A program made the translations under genes and the position numbers. Shown piece after piece: positions 36,866-49,912 of a stretch of 64,000 nt of DNA. Source of the DNA: Serinus canaria (lineage: Eukaryota > Chordata > Aves > Passeriformes > Fringillidae); NCBI RefSeq assembly GCF_022539315.1, contig NC_066327.1, positions 13,928,995 to 13,992,994 of the forward strand, given 5' to 3'. Below the pieces are notes generated by a model. It saw only the letters and a list, made by a program, of their open reading frames with translations. It had not been told where the DNA came from and did not search any database. Each line of letters begins with the position of its first letter. The first letter of the stretch is position 1.

Positions 36866-38590
36866 CTGAGCTCAAGATAATGCTGCTTACAACAGGATTA
36901 AATCCCTGCTGGGTGCCCTATAGTTGCAACCACAGGGGAACTCTGCCAGTAGCAGCACGGCTTTGGCTTTCCATGTCCATGTAAGGGGAAAATTTGCTCT
37001 ATTCTTCCTCATAATGAGGTGCAGTGACTAGACCAGGCTTTATATTGCGTCATACTGGCTTCTATGCAGGGGCAGATGCAGCACTGAATGAGGGCTGAGC
37101 AGCCACATGACATGGGGACATGTGTGGCACAGACAGTGCCAGAGGGTTGCTCCATTTCCTTCGTGTCCCTGTGTTTGGGATAATTTGGGAATTTGTGCAT
37201 CGCTCCCCAGTGAGCTAGGATGGTTTTGGGTCCTGGGAGAGGTGAATGGGATGCAAAGGTAAATCCTTGTTTTCTGCTAGAGGTGTTGCTTTTTTTTTCC
37301 TCCTGAAGGGCCTGATCCAAATGACGTTGGATCTGCCTAACCCAGCTCACTTGAGGCAGATTCGGATCAGCATTTGGAGCTCTTCCTCTGTGGGAATTCC
37401 TGCCATGCCTTCTCAGACAAAGAGGGCAACCACATCCTTGCATCATGAGAGTTTTGACTGAGGGAACCAATCTCTCAAACAGGCAGACAAGTGGGCAGGA
37501 GCTAAAGGACTGGCAGGAGACATTGAATGACCCAGTGGCTGGGCTGTTACGGCCCCTATAAGGTGCCAAGGAAAATCCGTGTCCTCTTATGCTGTGGGGT
37601 CAGGCACAGGCATGCACCTCATCCTGCTCAGTGCAGGCAGGGGTGGAAAAGGTCTGCCCAGCCATGCCTCCAGTGTGGACCTAGGGCAGGAGCATCACAT
37701 CTGTGGGATGCTGCAGCCCTCATAGCTCTGTGCTAAATGCCCTCCTGCCCTACATCCTGAGCCGAGCACAGAGGGATGGGGGATGCCACCCCAGAACAGG
37801 GCTGCCCAGGGAGGACAGCACAGTCTGGGTGGCTCCTGGACACGTCCCTGCAGCAGGCCTGGCTCCTGTGGCTGCAGTTAAGCCCCCTCAATAAGAGTTT
37901 AAAGGTGCAGAGTGCAGCAAAGGCAGCCTCGAGGCCGTAATGTCACCTCACATGGGAGTTTCCTTGGCTGCCAGCTCTCTTCTGCTGTTTTTGATGCCCT
38001 AACCTGCTGACCTGAGCCCTGCCCCGGTCTCCTCACATCCCTTTCTGAGTTGTCACCTGCTTAGTTGCCCTGTTTTTAAAAGAAAAGGGTTTTGGACAAA
38101 CAGAAGTGCTGTTACTTTGCTTCCTCTCTGAAAACCTCAGCCCCGTGGCATGGCTGCGAAGTGTGAATGGACCTGCAGACCTGGATGTGTCTCTGGACAG
38201 GGGACTTTGGGAGGCTTGGGGCAGTCCTTTGCAGCCTGGGGGGACACACCAGGGCTGGGGAAGGGACAAGCACTGGTGGGTTTGCTGAATTTAAGAAAGT
38301 CTAAAAGTAAGAGAGAGCAAGGGGTAGGAGATATTGCCATAACCACACACTTAGGCTGATGATGAGCAATTTAATGCAAATTTGGTCCAAATAGAGACAA
38401 GCACAAAACCTCATTTCAGACATTCTCACCTTGTCTAGGTTTACATGTGACTCCATCCTGCTCACAGTAGAAGGCCTCCTTTAGTTGTTTACATTCTCCA
38501 CAAACATTAAATTCATGAAAGAAGGTAAAAGGGAAAGGAAATGAATATTGTACACCACCTGGATTTCAGAGATCCACACTATCTATCTGC
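36866..38590. other. GC-richer unique sequence, no gene recognised
   Basis: This is the most GC-rich long patch after the 9.8-kb CpG segment (especially 37.0-38.3 kb), but CpG stays low. It holds a 186-codon minus-strand frame (37009-37569) with many Cys, His and Pro residues and no recognisable domain. No repeat is identified. Confidence 0.45.
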
Positions 38591-41500
38591 ATCCTTCAAG
38601 CCATCACAAGCAATCTAAGAGCAGCCTCCACAGGCCCGGCCATTAACATAATTCTCTCTTTTATCCCTCATCATTGTGGTACTGTATGCTACAGTCTTAA
38701 ACATTATTTGTTTTATCCACTTTTCAGCAGTTTAAGCTCATTCTTTGCTGGCTAAAAAAAAAGTCCCATTTTTATCTCATCTGATTTGATATTCATCTGT
38801 CCCTCACTGGATTTTTTTTCTCCCCCTTTACCATAATTTTGGTTGGTATTTTTTTACCTCAGAGAACATTGAGAACTCTGTCTCAAGGCTTCCAGATTAG
38901 ACAGAAGACTGATAGGATAATGATGATAGTATGTTAAATGCTATCTATGTAAATCAGCTCTCTCCATCAATGGATACAAGATGCAGCTACATTAGATCCT
39001 TTTTTGACATACATTTTCATTTTTTAAGGAAGAGAATATTGGATTGTTATTAAGCTACTTTAGAAAAATCTTTGCATTACCAGGCACATTACTATTGTGC
39101 ATAAAGTCATATTAAATTTTGGGATGATGTACAACATCATTTTCTTTTAAAGGCTGCTTTTAACCTCAAAGTATCTTCTTTTTAGCTTCTGCTGAGGGAT
39201 TTGTTTATGATAACCAGTGACTGGGGGAGGGGGAAAGGGTGTTTTTTATTAAGCTCCTTGTAGTAGATAAATCTGAATTTGCACCTCTGATAGGAAACTG
39301 GCCCTGGCTAAGGGGGAAAAAATGCTGTTACATCTCATCTGTTTCAAATGCCTGGGAAAGTAGCTCAGCAGATAGTCTTAAAGTCAAATTCAGACTGCCT
39401 TGGACTCAGTTGGAAGCCAGCTGCAAAAGCAAGACCCATTCACTGGCAAAATCTTGCTAGCTAACCCCTCCCACTTTGACTTTTTTTTAATGAAAAAGGC
39501 TATTTTTGCTTTCCTCTTTGAACTCAGAGACACAGGAATGAACATATTCTCAACAATAATGAGTAAAGTGGTGAAAATCAGCTTTGCTTTATTTTTTGTG
39601 CCTTTGTTCTCATGCTGATTTTCAGTGGCAGAGGAGCTGGCCAGCTAAAAATATATCATTAAAATTCATCTTCAGCCTGTCACTAATGTGGAGAATGTCA
39701 CCTCAAATGTAGGCTGGGCTTTGTTAACTAATTTATAAGAGAATGTACAGGCAACTGTTATTTTTTAGTTATCTTTGGCTGTGGTGGCCCAGAGCAAACT
39801 AAATCCAGATTAGAATTTTTTTTCCATGAACAACAGGACTGATGAGCTGGAATTCCAACATTTCTTTTCTACATTGACTCTCTAATATCTAAAAAAATGT
39901 GAGTTTATTAGCTTTTTCTCTGTAGCAAGCATTAATAAAAGCAGTTTCCCTTATCAGAAATCTATTTTTATAAAACCTGTGTGAACTTCCTATCTCAGAG
40001 ACCTTTCTGGGTCACATTTTCCTTGAAATTAGCCACTATGTCTTAAAATCTGTATTGGTCATGCTGCCATCCACAAGGGGTAGGGCTTGGAATGGAATTT
40101 AGGGGGTGATAATTCAGGTTAGTGGTCTTACCTGAAAGGATAAGAGACTTTAACAGGCCTGGGATTTAAAATGCAGAGTAAAAGGGAAGGGATCCAAGAG
40201 AGCTGGACCAAGAGGTTCAGGAGGGCAACAGGCTGCAAGGAAATGACTTAAACACTCATCTTTGTAAATCCTCCCACTCAGGAGGACTTGTCTGCTGAGT
40301 GGGTTTGAGTTAATGTACTGTTTTTTGGGGTTTTTTGGTGGGGTAGAGCTGTAGCTCAACACAATGTGGACAAGGCATCAATGAACAATGAAGAGTTAAC
40401 TAAAAATATAAGGCTTCGTAACAGTCATGTGCAGCATGTGTGTGTGCACATATTTGTGTGTATCCTTTGGCATGGGGCTGTGTTTCCACTGTGATTATAC
40501 TGTTTCAAGACCAAGTTTTAAGTCTTTATGCATGCAAAATCTTCAATATATCTCAGGAACACTCCACTGAAAGCTGAGATTATCAGAGCAGAGGTATTTA
40601 TTTGTAGCTTTGTTGGGGGATGGTGAAGATGTGGGGTTCTTGACCTGAGAAATCAATTTTGAGCACCCTGATCTCTCAAAGTGAACCCAGTGCTGCAGTC
40701 CTGTGCATCCAGCTGTGTTCCTGGGCTGCTACTGTGGGAAAGGATGCCTGCACTTAAACTGGGGCCCACTGGTGCTGTTATGTCAGAAGGGATCAGAGCT
40801 GGAGTCACTCTGAAGACATAAGTATTTTTCTTAACACGTCCTAAATGGCAAAATTCACATTGAATAATTTTGGTAATAAATGGCAACCCAAATATGTCAG
40901 GAATGATTTAGTACCTGTGAACCATGTAGCTGAAATGTAGATGAGGCTAATTAGCTGATTCCTCATCCCAGCTCCCCCTTTCCTCTCCCTCTCTCCCCAC
41001 CAAAAAAAGTGCTCTTTTTTTTTACCCTTGCAGTTTTCAGAACACACAGGGTTGGGTTACAGCTTTGGCATCACTCTGGTTATTTTGTCCAGGTGTCCTA
41101 CACTTAACACAAATAAGTTGAGACAAGAGGCTTGAGAGCAAGGTAGACCCAGCCAAATTCAGAGTGAGTAATGCAGGCGTTGAGGCAAAACGAGGTCAAA
41201 AAGAGCATTTGCAGGCTCTGCTCTGCAGAAGGATCCTGCCTCTGTGCAGAGCACCCACCATTAGTCACATGATGCTCTCCCTCCTTGTCCAGATTTTATA
41301 TTCAGAGGTGAAGCAGGATCAAAAACCAATTGTTGGCCAGGAGGAACTCCTAAGGTACCTCTGCCTGGGCCCAGGCTGCTCTGTGCAGTTTGTGCTTTAG
41401 AGATCTGTGTGTAATTAATTTTTCAGCTTGCTCACCATTTTAAGAGAACACAAAACAGGTTTTCTTCTGAAATAGCTCTCCCCACTGTCATCTCTTCTGA

Positions 41501-43180
41501 AAACTATCACTTCGAATTATGCAAAACATGTTGTTTTGTTCTGTTTTTAAAAAGGGTATACATCTATATATAAAAAGCCTGAGATTGAGCAAATTTGGTC
41601 TCAAAAAACCTTCCAGCTGAAATACAGAGCTGTTACATTTCATTTTGAAAATGTCAAACAACATGATTGGACTTTTTCCTAAAAAATACTGGATTTTTAA
41701 AAATCTGGATTTGTCTGGGTAACCCTTAACTGTATTTTCTGGATGAGTAAGCTAATTACCTGAGAACTTGCCACTGCCCACACAGCCCCAGAGCTCTCAC
41801 CTGGCTTAGCTGGGCATGTGGAGAGCCTTGGGAAGGTGCAGGTATGGCTGCAGACTCATGACCTCTGCATTTTCAATATGCATATCATATAAAAAGAGTA
41901 ATTTGCAGTGGCTAGGTGAAGGAGGCACCAGCTAGAGCCTCTCAGGCAAAACACAGAGTTCTTGGAGACATCTGTGTGTCCTCTCCCAGGAAAAGGAAGT
42001 GCAGTCAGCACCCTAAAAAATACTTCTGTGAAATTAAAAGAAAGAGACAAGGAAGAAAACAGGTTTCTCTGGTACAAAGTGGTTTTCCTTCCTCAAGAGC
42101 TTCACTTTCAGGTTTGACTCTTGCTCACCTGTGTCTGAGCAGTGGCACAGATACAGCTTGGCACAGCTGTGGTGCAGATGTATAATGCCAACACCCAGCT
42201 GGATTTACATTGCAGAAAGCAAAAAAAGAACATTTTGCATGAATTGGAGCTTCATCCTTCTGACCTAAGGCTGCACCTTGAGCATGTCCTGCTGCTCTTC
42301 TCTGCTTTTTAGCAGCTCCCAGGCCTGTTCTTCAGCTCTCTGGGAGAAGGGAGCAGGATAAAATAGACATCACATGGTGTTAATGCTGCTCTCTCCCAGG
42401 CACAAGAATTGGCCTGGCTGAGGCATCACAATGAATAAGAGCAGGAAACAGCTCTTGCCAAACAGCTGGCTGGCATAAGGAGAAGCTCTTGCTGGTAGGA
42501 GAATTTGGGAACAAATATTTGTCTTGTGCCAACTCTGCTGAGCTGCACAGCTGATCCCATGTCAGCTCCAGAGCTTCCAGTGGGCTGGAGCAGTGCTGGA
42601 GAATCAAACCTGAATCCTGCATGGATCATGTCAAGCTGTGATAGGGAGCACATCAACAATTTCTGCTGTGATCTAGATCAGGGAGTTCTGATAAACTCAC
42701 TGTGACTTTGTGTGCAGGGCTGTGCCTTGTGTGGGGTGCTGCCCTTGTCCCTGTCACCAGGGCCCACCACTGTGTGGTGTGCTGCAGCTGGCGCTCCCTG
42801 GGGCTCAGCAGGACACATTTTCCTCTGCCACAGGAAGATCTGGGGCACCTGGTGGTGTTTGCAGCTTTTGCCCTGCCTGTGCAAAGCTGCTGTGTCTGGG
42901 TGTCAGAAGGAGCCCATGTCTGTGTTGGTCTTTAGCAGACAATTGTCGGACACAGCCACCAGGGTCTGTGGTGCCCCAAAAGAGATTCCTGATTCTTTAG
43001 CTCCCAAATCCCATTGCTCTGGGGTTGGTGTCTATTCCAAGCTGTGGACAGAGCAAGCTCAAGCAGAGTAAAGGGTCTGACTATGAGATTTTAGCAACTT
43101 CTGCTGCTTCCGCCTGCTGTGATCTGTGCTTCTAGGAACTGAGAGCCCTGAATGTAAACACACAACTGCATCATCTGATC
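38591..43180. other. Unique sequence, weak regulatory texture in places
   Basis: Stretches at 38.6-39.2 and 39.64-39.78 kb look CNE-like (ATTAACATAATTC, CATTAAAATTCATC, GTTAACTAATTTATAAG) but are weaker than the candidates listed separately. Apart from the MIR-like fragment at 41.7 kb I recognise no repeat or exon. Confidence 0.4.
41725..41800 (-). mobile_element. Possible MIR-like fossil
   Basis: GTATTTTCTGGATGAGTAAGC, then GAGAACTTGCCACTGCCCAC and ACAGCC, parallels the MIR antisense core (ATTTTACAGATGAGGAAAC ... AACTTGCCCAAGGTCACACAGC) in order and spacing. It is degenerate but colinear over about 65 bp. Confidence 0.45.
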
Positions 43181-43224
43181 CTTCTCAGAGCATTGTTTGT
43201 TTGGGGTCAACTTATCTCCTTTTC

Positions 43225-43445
43225 AAGAACAGGATGTTTAAGAAAAAATTATATAAAGCCTATCTGTAATAGTCTTAATTGTAAACCAGCCTCTATACTT
43301 TCAGACTGGAACCTAATTAATCATTGGCTGTACAGGGAACTGATTAATTGCTTTGCTGCTCTTTACTCATATAAATCTTTGATTTAGTGATTACTGCATT
43401 TTGATTTATCACTTACTACGCAAGTAATCAATATTTATGATGAAT
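43225..43445. promoter_or_regulatory. Candidate conserved noncoding element rich in homeodomain sites
   Basis: CCTAATTAATCATTGGCTG and GAACTGATTAATTGC are two closely spaced homeodomain-type sites. GTAATCAATATTTATGATG and GTCTTAATTG add further cores. The stretch is AT-rich, non-repetitive and without an open frame beyond 64 codons. Inferred from texture. Confidence 0.4.
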
Positions 43446-43478
43446 GGATAAATTCAACTACCACCTATTTTGCAATGT

Positions 43479-43524
<46 letters not shown>

Positions 43525-43530
43525 CATATG
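43479..43530. repeat. (CA)n microsatellite with TA flank
   Basis: A perfect AC/CA run at 43484-43516 (about 16 dinucleotides) is followed by a short TATATATA run and ACATATG. It is the longest dinucleotide repeat in the window and likely length-polymorphic. Confidence 0.97.
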
Positions 43531-43619
43531 ATGGTGATATATAAAACACACATTGTTTTCGATTTCTATTTTAAATTACCCATACTGGAAATATGTATCT
43601 TTTCTCCCACAGTGATGTC

Positions 43620-43845
43620 TGTTTTCTGACAGTGTAAATTAGGAGTAACTCCACTATGGCCAACACTGAAATAGTTATGAAGAAAAATCTGGGTTTAAGA
43701 CAGAGAAAACATCCACAGGGGAAGAGAATTTATGCAAATAAAAAACTAACTGAAGAAAAGGCCTCACATCTTTTGCTAAAACCCCTTCTAGGGACAGAGC
43801 TTTTACTAGTGTAAACTGGTATAGATCCTGGCCTAATTTTTGTTG
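43620..43845. repeat. Possible fossil amniote repeat
   Basis: CAGTGTAAATTAGGAGTAACTCC at about 43630 and TTTTACTAGTGTAAACTGG with ATCCTGGCC at about 43801-43831 resemble phrases of an old amniote repeat (GTGTAAATCAGGAGTAACTCCA and TTACACCAGTGTAAAACTGG). The spacing suggests one degraded copy. The family is uncertain. Confidence 0.35.
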
Positions 43846-45865
43846 CCTATCTTTCTTCAAAGTCCTTCAATTCAATGTGAATCTGATCTCAGGGATTATT
43901 ACACAGGAGTCTGACTGTCTGCAGTCCTTCAGAATTACAAACTAATTGTGGGATAAGAGCTATATATAATTTACTAGCTATGGATTTGTTTTCCTGCTTT
44001 CAGAAGTCCCTTTGTCTCCCCCCACTCCCAGCAGCTGATCATAGTTTGAGTGAGAATGGGACCTCACTGGTGGCAGCTCTTCCCAAGCCCAGTCACCACG
44101 GCCACCCCAAAACTTGGGAAAGCAGAGGGGGTTGGCAGGGGAGAGCCCCATTCTGGAGCCTGGTCACTTTAGAAACCCTCTGGCAATATGATAATGCCTT
44201 TGCTCTGATTCCAGGAGGGCTGAGTAGATATTAGAGTAAATGGAGGCTGTCTGGCCCATGGCTTCTTGAAAATAAAATAGAAGGGTGTGATCAGCATGGG
44301 CCCCAACCTGCTCTGAGAGCAGCATCTTCTTTCATCTTTGCTGCAGCCAAAAAAACCCTCACCAGTGAATCATTCAGGTGTGAGCCCAGGGCTGGATCCA
44401 AGGCCAGCTGGAGCTGATGGAAGGACTTCTGCTTTCTTCAAAGGATTTGTGGTTGGGTCTTTGTGCTTGTAAATGTCCTCAGGAAGGGATGGTCCTCTCT
44501 CCTCCTTTCCCTGCCACATGGATGCTCAGGCAGAAGAAAGCCCAAACTGTAAACTAAAGGACCTGTGCACTTTTTTAGGGTTCATGTTAAGGCTTTGGTC
44601 CATCTGTGGTCTCCTACATATGTAGTCAAAGGTCAGACTGACTCATCCTGGAGCTTCTGGTAGAGCTGGGTAACCAGTGGACATCTTTCTCTCCCTCTTC
44701 CTGCTGCACAGCAGTTTTATTCTTGTCACACCAGTCCTTGTTGGAACTAAGCACACAGAAAAAATGTAAACTTCACCCACAGTGCTCCATACTTCTCTTA
44801 GACCATTTTACCAAACAAACCTGATTCCCAGTAAAAGGAGGACTTTTGGCATTTTATGTAGGACTTTTCATCACCTGGAATACATCAGGATATTTCCTGT
44901 GATGTTCAGATACCTGTGGAAAGTTAAGCAGACACTCATTAGGCAATATATGTTGCTCTTCTAGGGAGTTGTGTTAAAAAAGTGGGTCAGTTGTTTTGTT
45001 ATTTTTTCCTGACCTCCTATAACTGTTCAGGTAAAACCAGATGCCTACTGTGAGCAGAAAGAAGAGAGGAACTCCCTGTCTGCAGTGAATCCAGGCTCAG
45101 CTCTCCTTTTCCAAGCAGCTCCTGAGGTGAGCCCGGCACTCCTCATTATTTATTTTGTTCTGGGGCACTGTCCAAGAGTTATGACCAATGTTCTTCAGAC
45201 TCTGATATATATTACATGTGCTTAGAGGAAACCCATTCATCTGTCCCTTGTCTCTCTCCCCCAGAGCCCGGATTTCCTTGATTGTAAAGTAAGATAAAGC
45301 TGCTATCTTGACTTTAAAGACTCTGGGAAGAAATGTGTTCACAATCTCCCTCTCTCTTCAGCTTATTATGCATCCCTGCTGTGATGGACACAATTCTTGT
45401 CTCCCTCCAGCTTCCTCCATTCTTGTCTAAACAGCTGAGAGATTTCTAGCTGAAGAATTGAGCCTCTTTACTCCACAGAGAAATACATTCCCATTTCATT
45501 GCTTTTGGATATGGAAGGGAGAAGAAGGGTTTGTCCTGCTGGGTTTGTCTCATCTCTCCTGAAGTGAAGCTGATGCCTCACTGAGGAGGATTGTCCCAAC
45601 AAAACTGTTGGGATATCCAGGCTTCAGTCTTCTCCCAAAAGCTGGGAGAAGACAAAAGGGCCCTGCTTTCCATCCTGTTGTTGCACAAGGCACTGCAGTT
45701 GTAACTGGGATGGGGAGCCATAGAAGTCTACATTGCTGGAATTAAAGGAGGGGAGGGAAAAAGGAAACAGAGTTAGAAAAGCTTTTGCAACTGGAAAAAA
45801 CATAATAAATCCATGAGCTATGCACAGCCCCAGGGCTTTATGACCACGAGCAGCCATGAGGGAAT
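43846..45865. other. Unique sequence, no gene recognised
   Basis: No exon, repeat family or RNA gene is recognised. Open frames stay below 85 codons. Confidence 0.5.
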
Positions 45866-45869
45866 GACT

Positions 45870-46170
45870 TGAACTTAACCAAAGCCGTTAATTACCTGGC
45901 TGAGATCAAAAGCCTAAGTAAGGGAGTATATTTATGATGCACCTTACAGGATATGTTTCAACTTTCTAGATTTTTTTTATTAATTGGTTTGATTAAATAG
46001 ATTTAAAGAGCCTGGGCAGAGGCTCCTAAATCATACTCCATATTGATCTAATGAAATACTCAATAAATTTACTAATATGGCTCCTTTGCTTTGTGCAGTC
46101 TGAAAGGAAATGCCACTCTAAATGGCGATAACTCAGCGTGGAGCCTCAGCAGTGACTCATGGCGTGCCAG
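45870..46170. promoter_or_regulatory. Candidate conserved noncoding element
   Basis: AAGCCGTTAATTACCTGG, TTAATTGGTTTGATTAAATAG, AATGGCGATAACTCAGCGTGG and CAGTGACTCATGG (AP-1/MARE-like) lie in unique, repeat-free sequence with retained CpGs. No sustained open frame covers most of it. Inferred from texture. Confidence 0.4.
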
Positions 46171-46573
46171 GGGGATGCTGGGAAGATGCTGTCCAACAAT
46201 TTGCAGGACAGCTCAGAGTTTAACAGCACTTCCAGGCTCCTTCCCACTCTACCCCAGCTTTCCTACCCCATTTTCCATCCTCTTGACCAGTGTCTTGTGC
46301 CACTTCCAGATTTGACTGACGTTCACCAGCTCGCCAAAGTGTGTTCAATAAACGGCTCAGCTGAGACCTCCCCGAGCACAACTCTGTTTCAGAGCACTCT
46401 GCTTTATAAATACACCACACAATGTGTGGTCTAAATAAAATAAATCCTGCTCAGCTCAGGGTAGATCTAATGTAGAAAATGTATGATGTTTATTCCCTCC
46501 TGATGCAATAAATTGGGAATGACTGGATGGAAAGTTTACAGCTTTTCAGCGCTCACTTATATTGATGGAAATA

Positions 46574-46612
46574 AGGAGTTTGGGCAAGGAAAATCAGGAG
46601 TTTGGGCAAGGA
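46574..46612. repeat. Short tandem duplication, 22-bp period
   Basis: AGGAGTTTGGGCAAGGA occurs at 46574-46590 and again, perfectly, at 46596-46612. It is a small local duplication. Confidence 0.9.
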
Positions 46613-46816
46613 CAAGCCCTTCCTGCCCCAGGGCAGAAAGCTGTGATCACACAGTTTCTTCTGGCTGTAGTTTTGCTGGCTGAGCATGTTGCCATCTTCT
46701 GCATCTCCAGATTTGGCTCTTTTCCTGTGCAATATTCAGCTTTTTGTATGGGGGATCCTTAGAGCCGGCTTTGCCTCAGTGACCTAACTTAGTAAAGGCT
46801 CGTTTACTACCTTAAC

Positions 46817-46860
46817 ACTAAATAAATACACTAAATAATGAATAAATAAATACACTAAAG
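46817..46860. repeat. AAAT-rich short duplication
   Basis: AAATAAATACACTAAA recurs with a period of about 25 bp (ACTAAATAAATACACTAAA, then GAATAAATAAATACACTAAA). It is a low-complexity AT-rich duplication. Confidence 0.8.
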
Positions 46861-46869
46861 TGCATTTAC

Positions 46870-49810
46870 TTAATGAATGGCTTCACCAGGACGTGGTCAT
46901 TCAGATAATCCAGCTGCCATACCCACAAGAGGGAGAAAAGAAGGAGTTGGAGGTGATGGGGAGCAGTGGCCCCTCATCCAGCCTCCAGCCCTTGTCACAT
47001 ACAGCACCTGAGCTGGTTTACCTGAATTTTTAACTATTTAAACTTCCTTGAGCCATGTAAATTAACGTTCATGTGTGCCTGGAAAACACTAATGCAAACT
47101 ATACTGCTAGGAGGCAAATTTAAACACATGCCAGCCTGTCTGCACAGAGCTCTGGCAATTTGGGGTTGAATTTCACTAGACAATTACAGGATGTCCCAGT
47201 AGTTTGTGTGAGCAACCATTGCTTCTGGCAAATATCAACAATTTCATTCATATGCAATTTTTGTGTCATGCTGGAATATAGTTTTACCAGTCAGTCAAAT
47301 ATGGGTTTTAATTTTTTTATCTTCTCTATATTTCAATTGACAAATTGAGAACAACATGTTTTTGAACACTGTGACTCAAAGTCAGTCTATGGCATCAGGG
47401 CTTTCCCAATAAATTAAGGATACTCTTCAGTCTCATCCAAATATTTCTGTGATTTCTCTCTTACTTATTATTTGTATTATATTTTTCTCCTTTTCTTACA
47501 GTTTTTCTCTTCATCCTTTTTTCTGGGATGAAATTAATTTTAAACTCCAAACATAAATCCTAGAGAGGGGATCCCACTGGTGATGTATTTACTAATGGCT
47601 GTGAAAATCAGAACCAGAGAGGCAGGGAAAGAGGAAGATGGCAAAGGCAAATATATTTGGAAACAGCTAACTGAGGAACAAATTAAAAATGCCCTTTGAG
47701 TAAAAACAAACCACCCAAACAAAAGAGGCTCCCCTCTGAAGAGCATAACCTCAAATCTTTTGTCTGCCTTTATTGAATCTGCAACCCCGGATCTTGGGAA
47801 CAGCTTATAAATTTTGCCAGCTAGAGAATAACCCCTGACATTAAACAAAAAAGTCACAGCTTTTTTGGGCTCAGAAAACCCACAAAGAAAAAAAAAAAAC
47901 TCTCCTCTTATGGGATGTAGGTTTGTGATGCATCTCAGATCCTGAGAGTGAAGATGAGGAAGGAGTAACATGGAAGGAAAAGGATGAAACTGGTGGGGCC
48001 AGTTTTGGACTAAAAGCCCATCCAAGCCTCCCTGTGTTTGCGCTGCTTTGGCAGCCTGTTAATTTTGCCAATGGATAACCCTTCTCCTGGTATCCAAGTG
48101 TTCTGCAGAGTTGTGCCATGAGTCCCAAGGCAAGGGGTGGCCACAGGGACTCTGGTGTCATTTCGTGTGCAAGGCTGCTGCACTGGGGGCTGCTGCACCT
48201 CCCACATTTATACAAAGCTGTTTCTCCAGTGCCTCTTTGCAGCAGATGTTTCCATGTGTTGAGATTTCTTCCTTCTACTTACAATATTTTCACCTCCAGG
48301 AACAGCAAGTACCAAGCTGCATTCCTTTTCAGACAGTTTTATGATACATATGCTACCAATGCTCCTTGTTTCCACCTTCACTTCTGGCTTACAGAAACAT
48401 CCACTGCCCTTCCACATTGTCCCTCTGTAAGGGAGCTGTGGCCCTTTGGAAAATGCACTAAAGGAAAATAGAGGAAAATCTCACTAGCACTGACACATTC
48501 AGCAATGCCTGCAGGTGGTGGGAGCAGGCTCAGTGATGTCCCTGTCCTCCTTTGGTAAATGTGCCCTCATCTGTCTGATGTGCTGTGCTACAATGCCTTT
48601 TCAAATTCCTTTTCAAATCACTGCTTCAGTCCCACCAATGTGAGCAGGCAGAAGGGGCTTTTGTGTTTCCAAGAAACAAAATGAGGAGGACTCCATAAAT
48701 TCCTCATAGCTGGGTATTTGCTACAGAGGCCTCTTAATTTTCTGAGAGGAAAAAAACTGCCCACAGAATACACCTGAAAATAATTTCTGAGTTTACAAGG
48801 CAACATGCAGCTTCTCAACACTTGATCAAATGTTACTTTTTCTGAAGGTAAACACAATAAAAAGGCATCCAGGAAAGAGTTGGTGAAGTTATCGAGTTTC
48901 TGCGTGAGAAAAAACCCCCAAACCCAAAGAAAACAATCCCAGCCCTCAGCCCCAAACCAGTGGGATGCTCTAGCCATGATCTCGGGGTGTGTGAGTGCAG
49001 TGTGGGACACCAGGGGATATAACACCTAGGTGGAATGTGGTCCTCAGGAATTCACCACTTGCCTGTGAAAGGAGCCAAGAGCTGTAATCAGCTTACCCAC
49101 TGCATTTGCTCCTGCTGTTCACTAATGAGTGAAGGCAAAGCAAACAGCACACTCGCAGCTCCATCACACCGAGATTTTACCTGTAGCCAGTGGGTCCCTA
49201 ATCAAAATTAAAGCAAAACAGGCAAAATTAGCTTGTTAGCATTTTTCTCTGTTAGGACTGGAGAAATGTCACTTTTTGCCTGGGGCACTTCTGGTAGCTT
49301 TACCACAAAGGAAAAAGCTATTGTACCAGCTACGTCCCTAAACGTGTAGTCCTGGGCATTCAAATGTAGCAAGACTGATGATATGACACTTCTCTCTTAA
49401 TTTATGCAGAAAAGGAAGGAGGCTGGGGATGGGGCAGCCCCAGTCCTTAGCTCAAAGCTTCATGCAACTGGCAACTAACAAGCACTTTTTAGTCCTCTTT
49501 GATGTATGGATTTCTAACTTTTTGTCCTAAGAGAGAGATAACCCTTTGCAGAATAATTTTAAGCCAACTGGAAATAGATTTCCTTCTCTTAGTTATAATT
49601 TCTATGCCCTTTGGGAATAGTCCTCACAGGCTAAAAATCTGATTCTCTTTCTTGTTTCTTGTGACAGGCAGCATGCAAGCCAGGGCTATTTTTGTGAGCT
49701 GCTTCCCCCACACCCCCTCCACAGCCAGAAGCAGAAGGTATCAGTCCTTGGGAAGAGCCCATACCTTGGGGAAGGGTGGCTAATTATTCAGAGCCCAAGA
49801 AATTATCAGT
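46870..49810. other. Unique sequence, no gene recognised
   Basis: No confident repeat, exon or RNA gene is seen. The longest frame is 161 codons on the minus strand (47540-48025). It is rich in Phe, Leu and Ser, consistent with an A-rich, low-complexity opposite strand, and shows no domain. Confidence 0.5.
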
Positions 49811-49813
49811 CTT

Positions 49814-49912
49814 GTGTTCAGTTTCCACTTCTGCCAAAGATTCCCAGCATCATCTCAGGCAAGTCCTGTATCCCTTCATGCTTAACTCTGTGTCTGTAAC
49901 ATGAGGAGAGCA
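49814..49912 (+). mobile_element. MIR-like (CORE-SINE) fossil, sense orientation
   Basis: GTTCAGTTTCCACTTCTGCC, then CATCTCAGGCAAGTCC and AACTCTGTGTCTGTAACATG, follow the order of the MIR sense consensus (GGTTCGAATCCCGGCTCTGCC ... CTTGGGCAAGT ... CTCATCTGTAAAATG). The match is degenerate. The boundaries are approximate. Confidence 0.45.

Noticed and set aside
37009..37569. 186-codon minus-strand open frame with many Cys and His
   Set aside because: The Cys and His residues do not form zinc-finger spacing. The frame sits in GC-rich DNA and has no known homologue that I recognise.
47540..48025. 161-codon minus-strand open frame
   Set aside because: Hydrophobic, Phe-rich composition arises from A-rich plus-strand DNA. 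No domain and no splice context.
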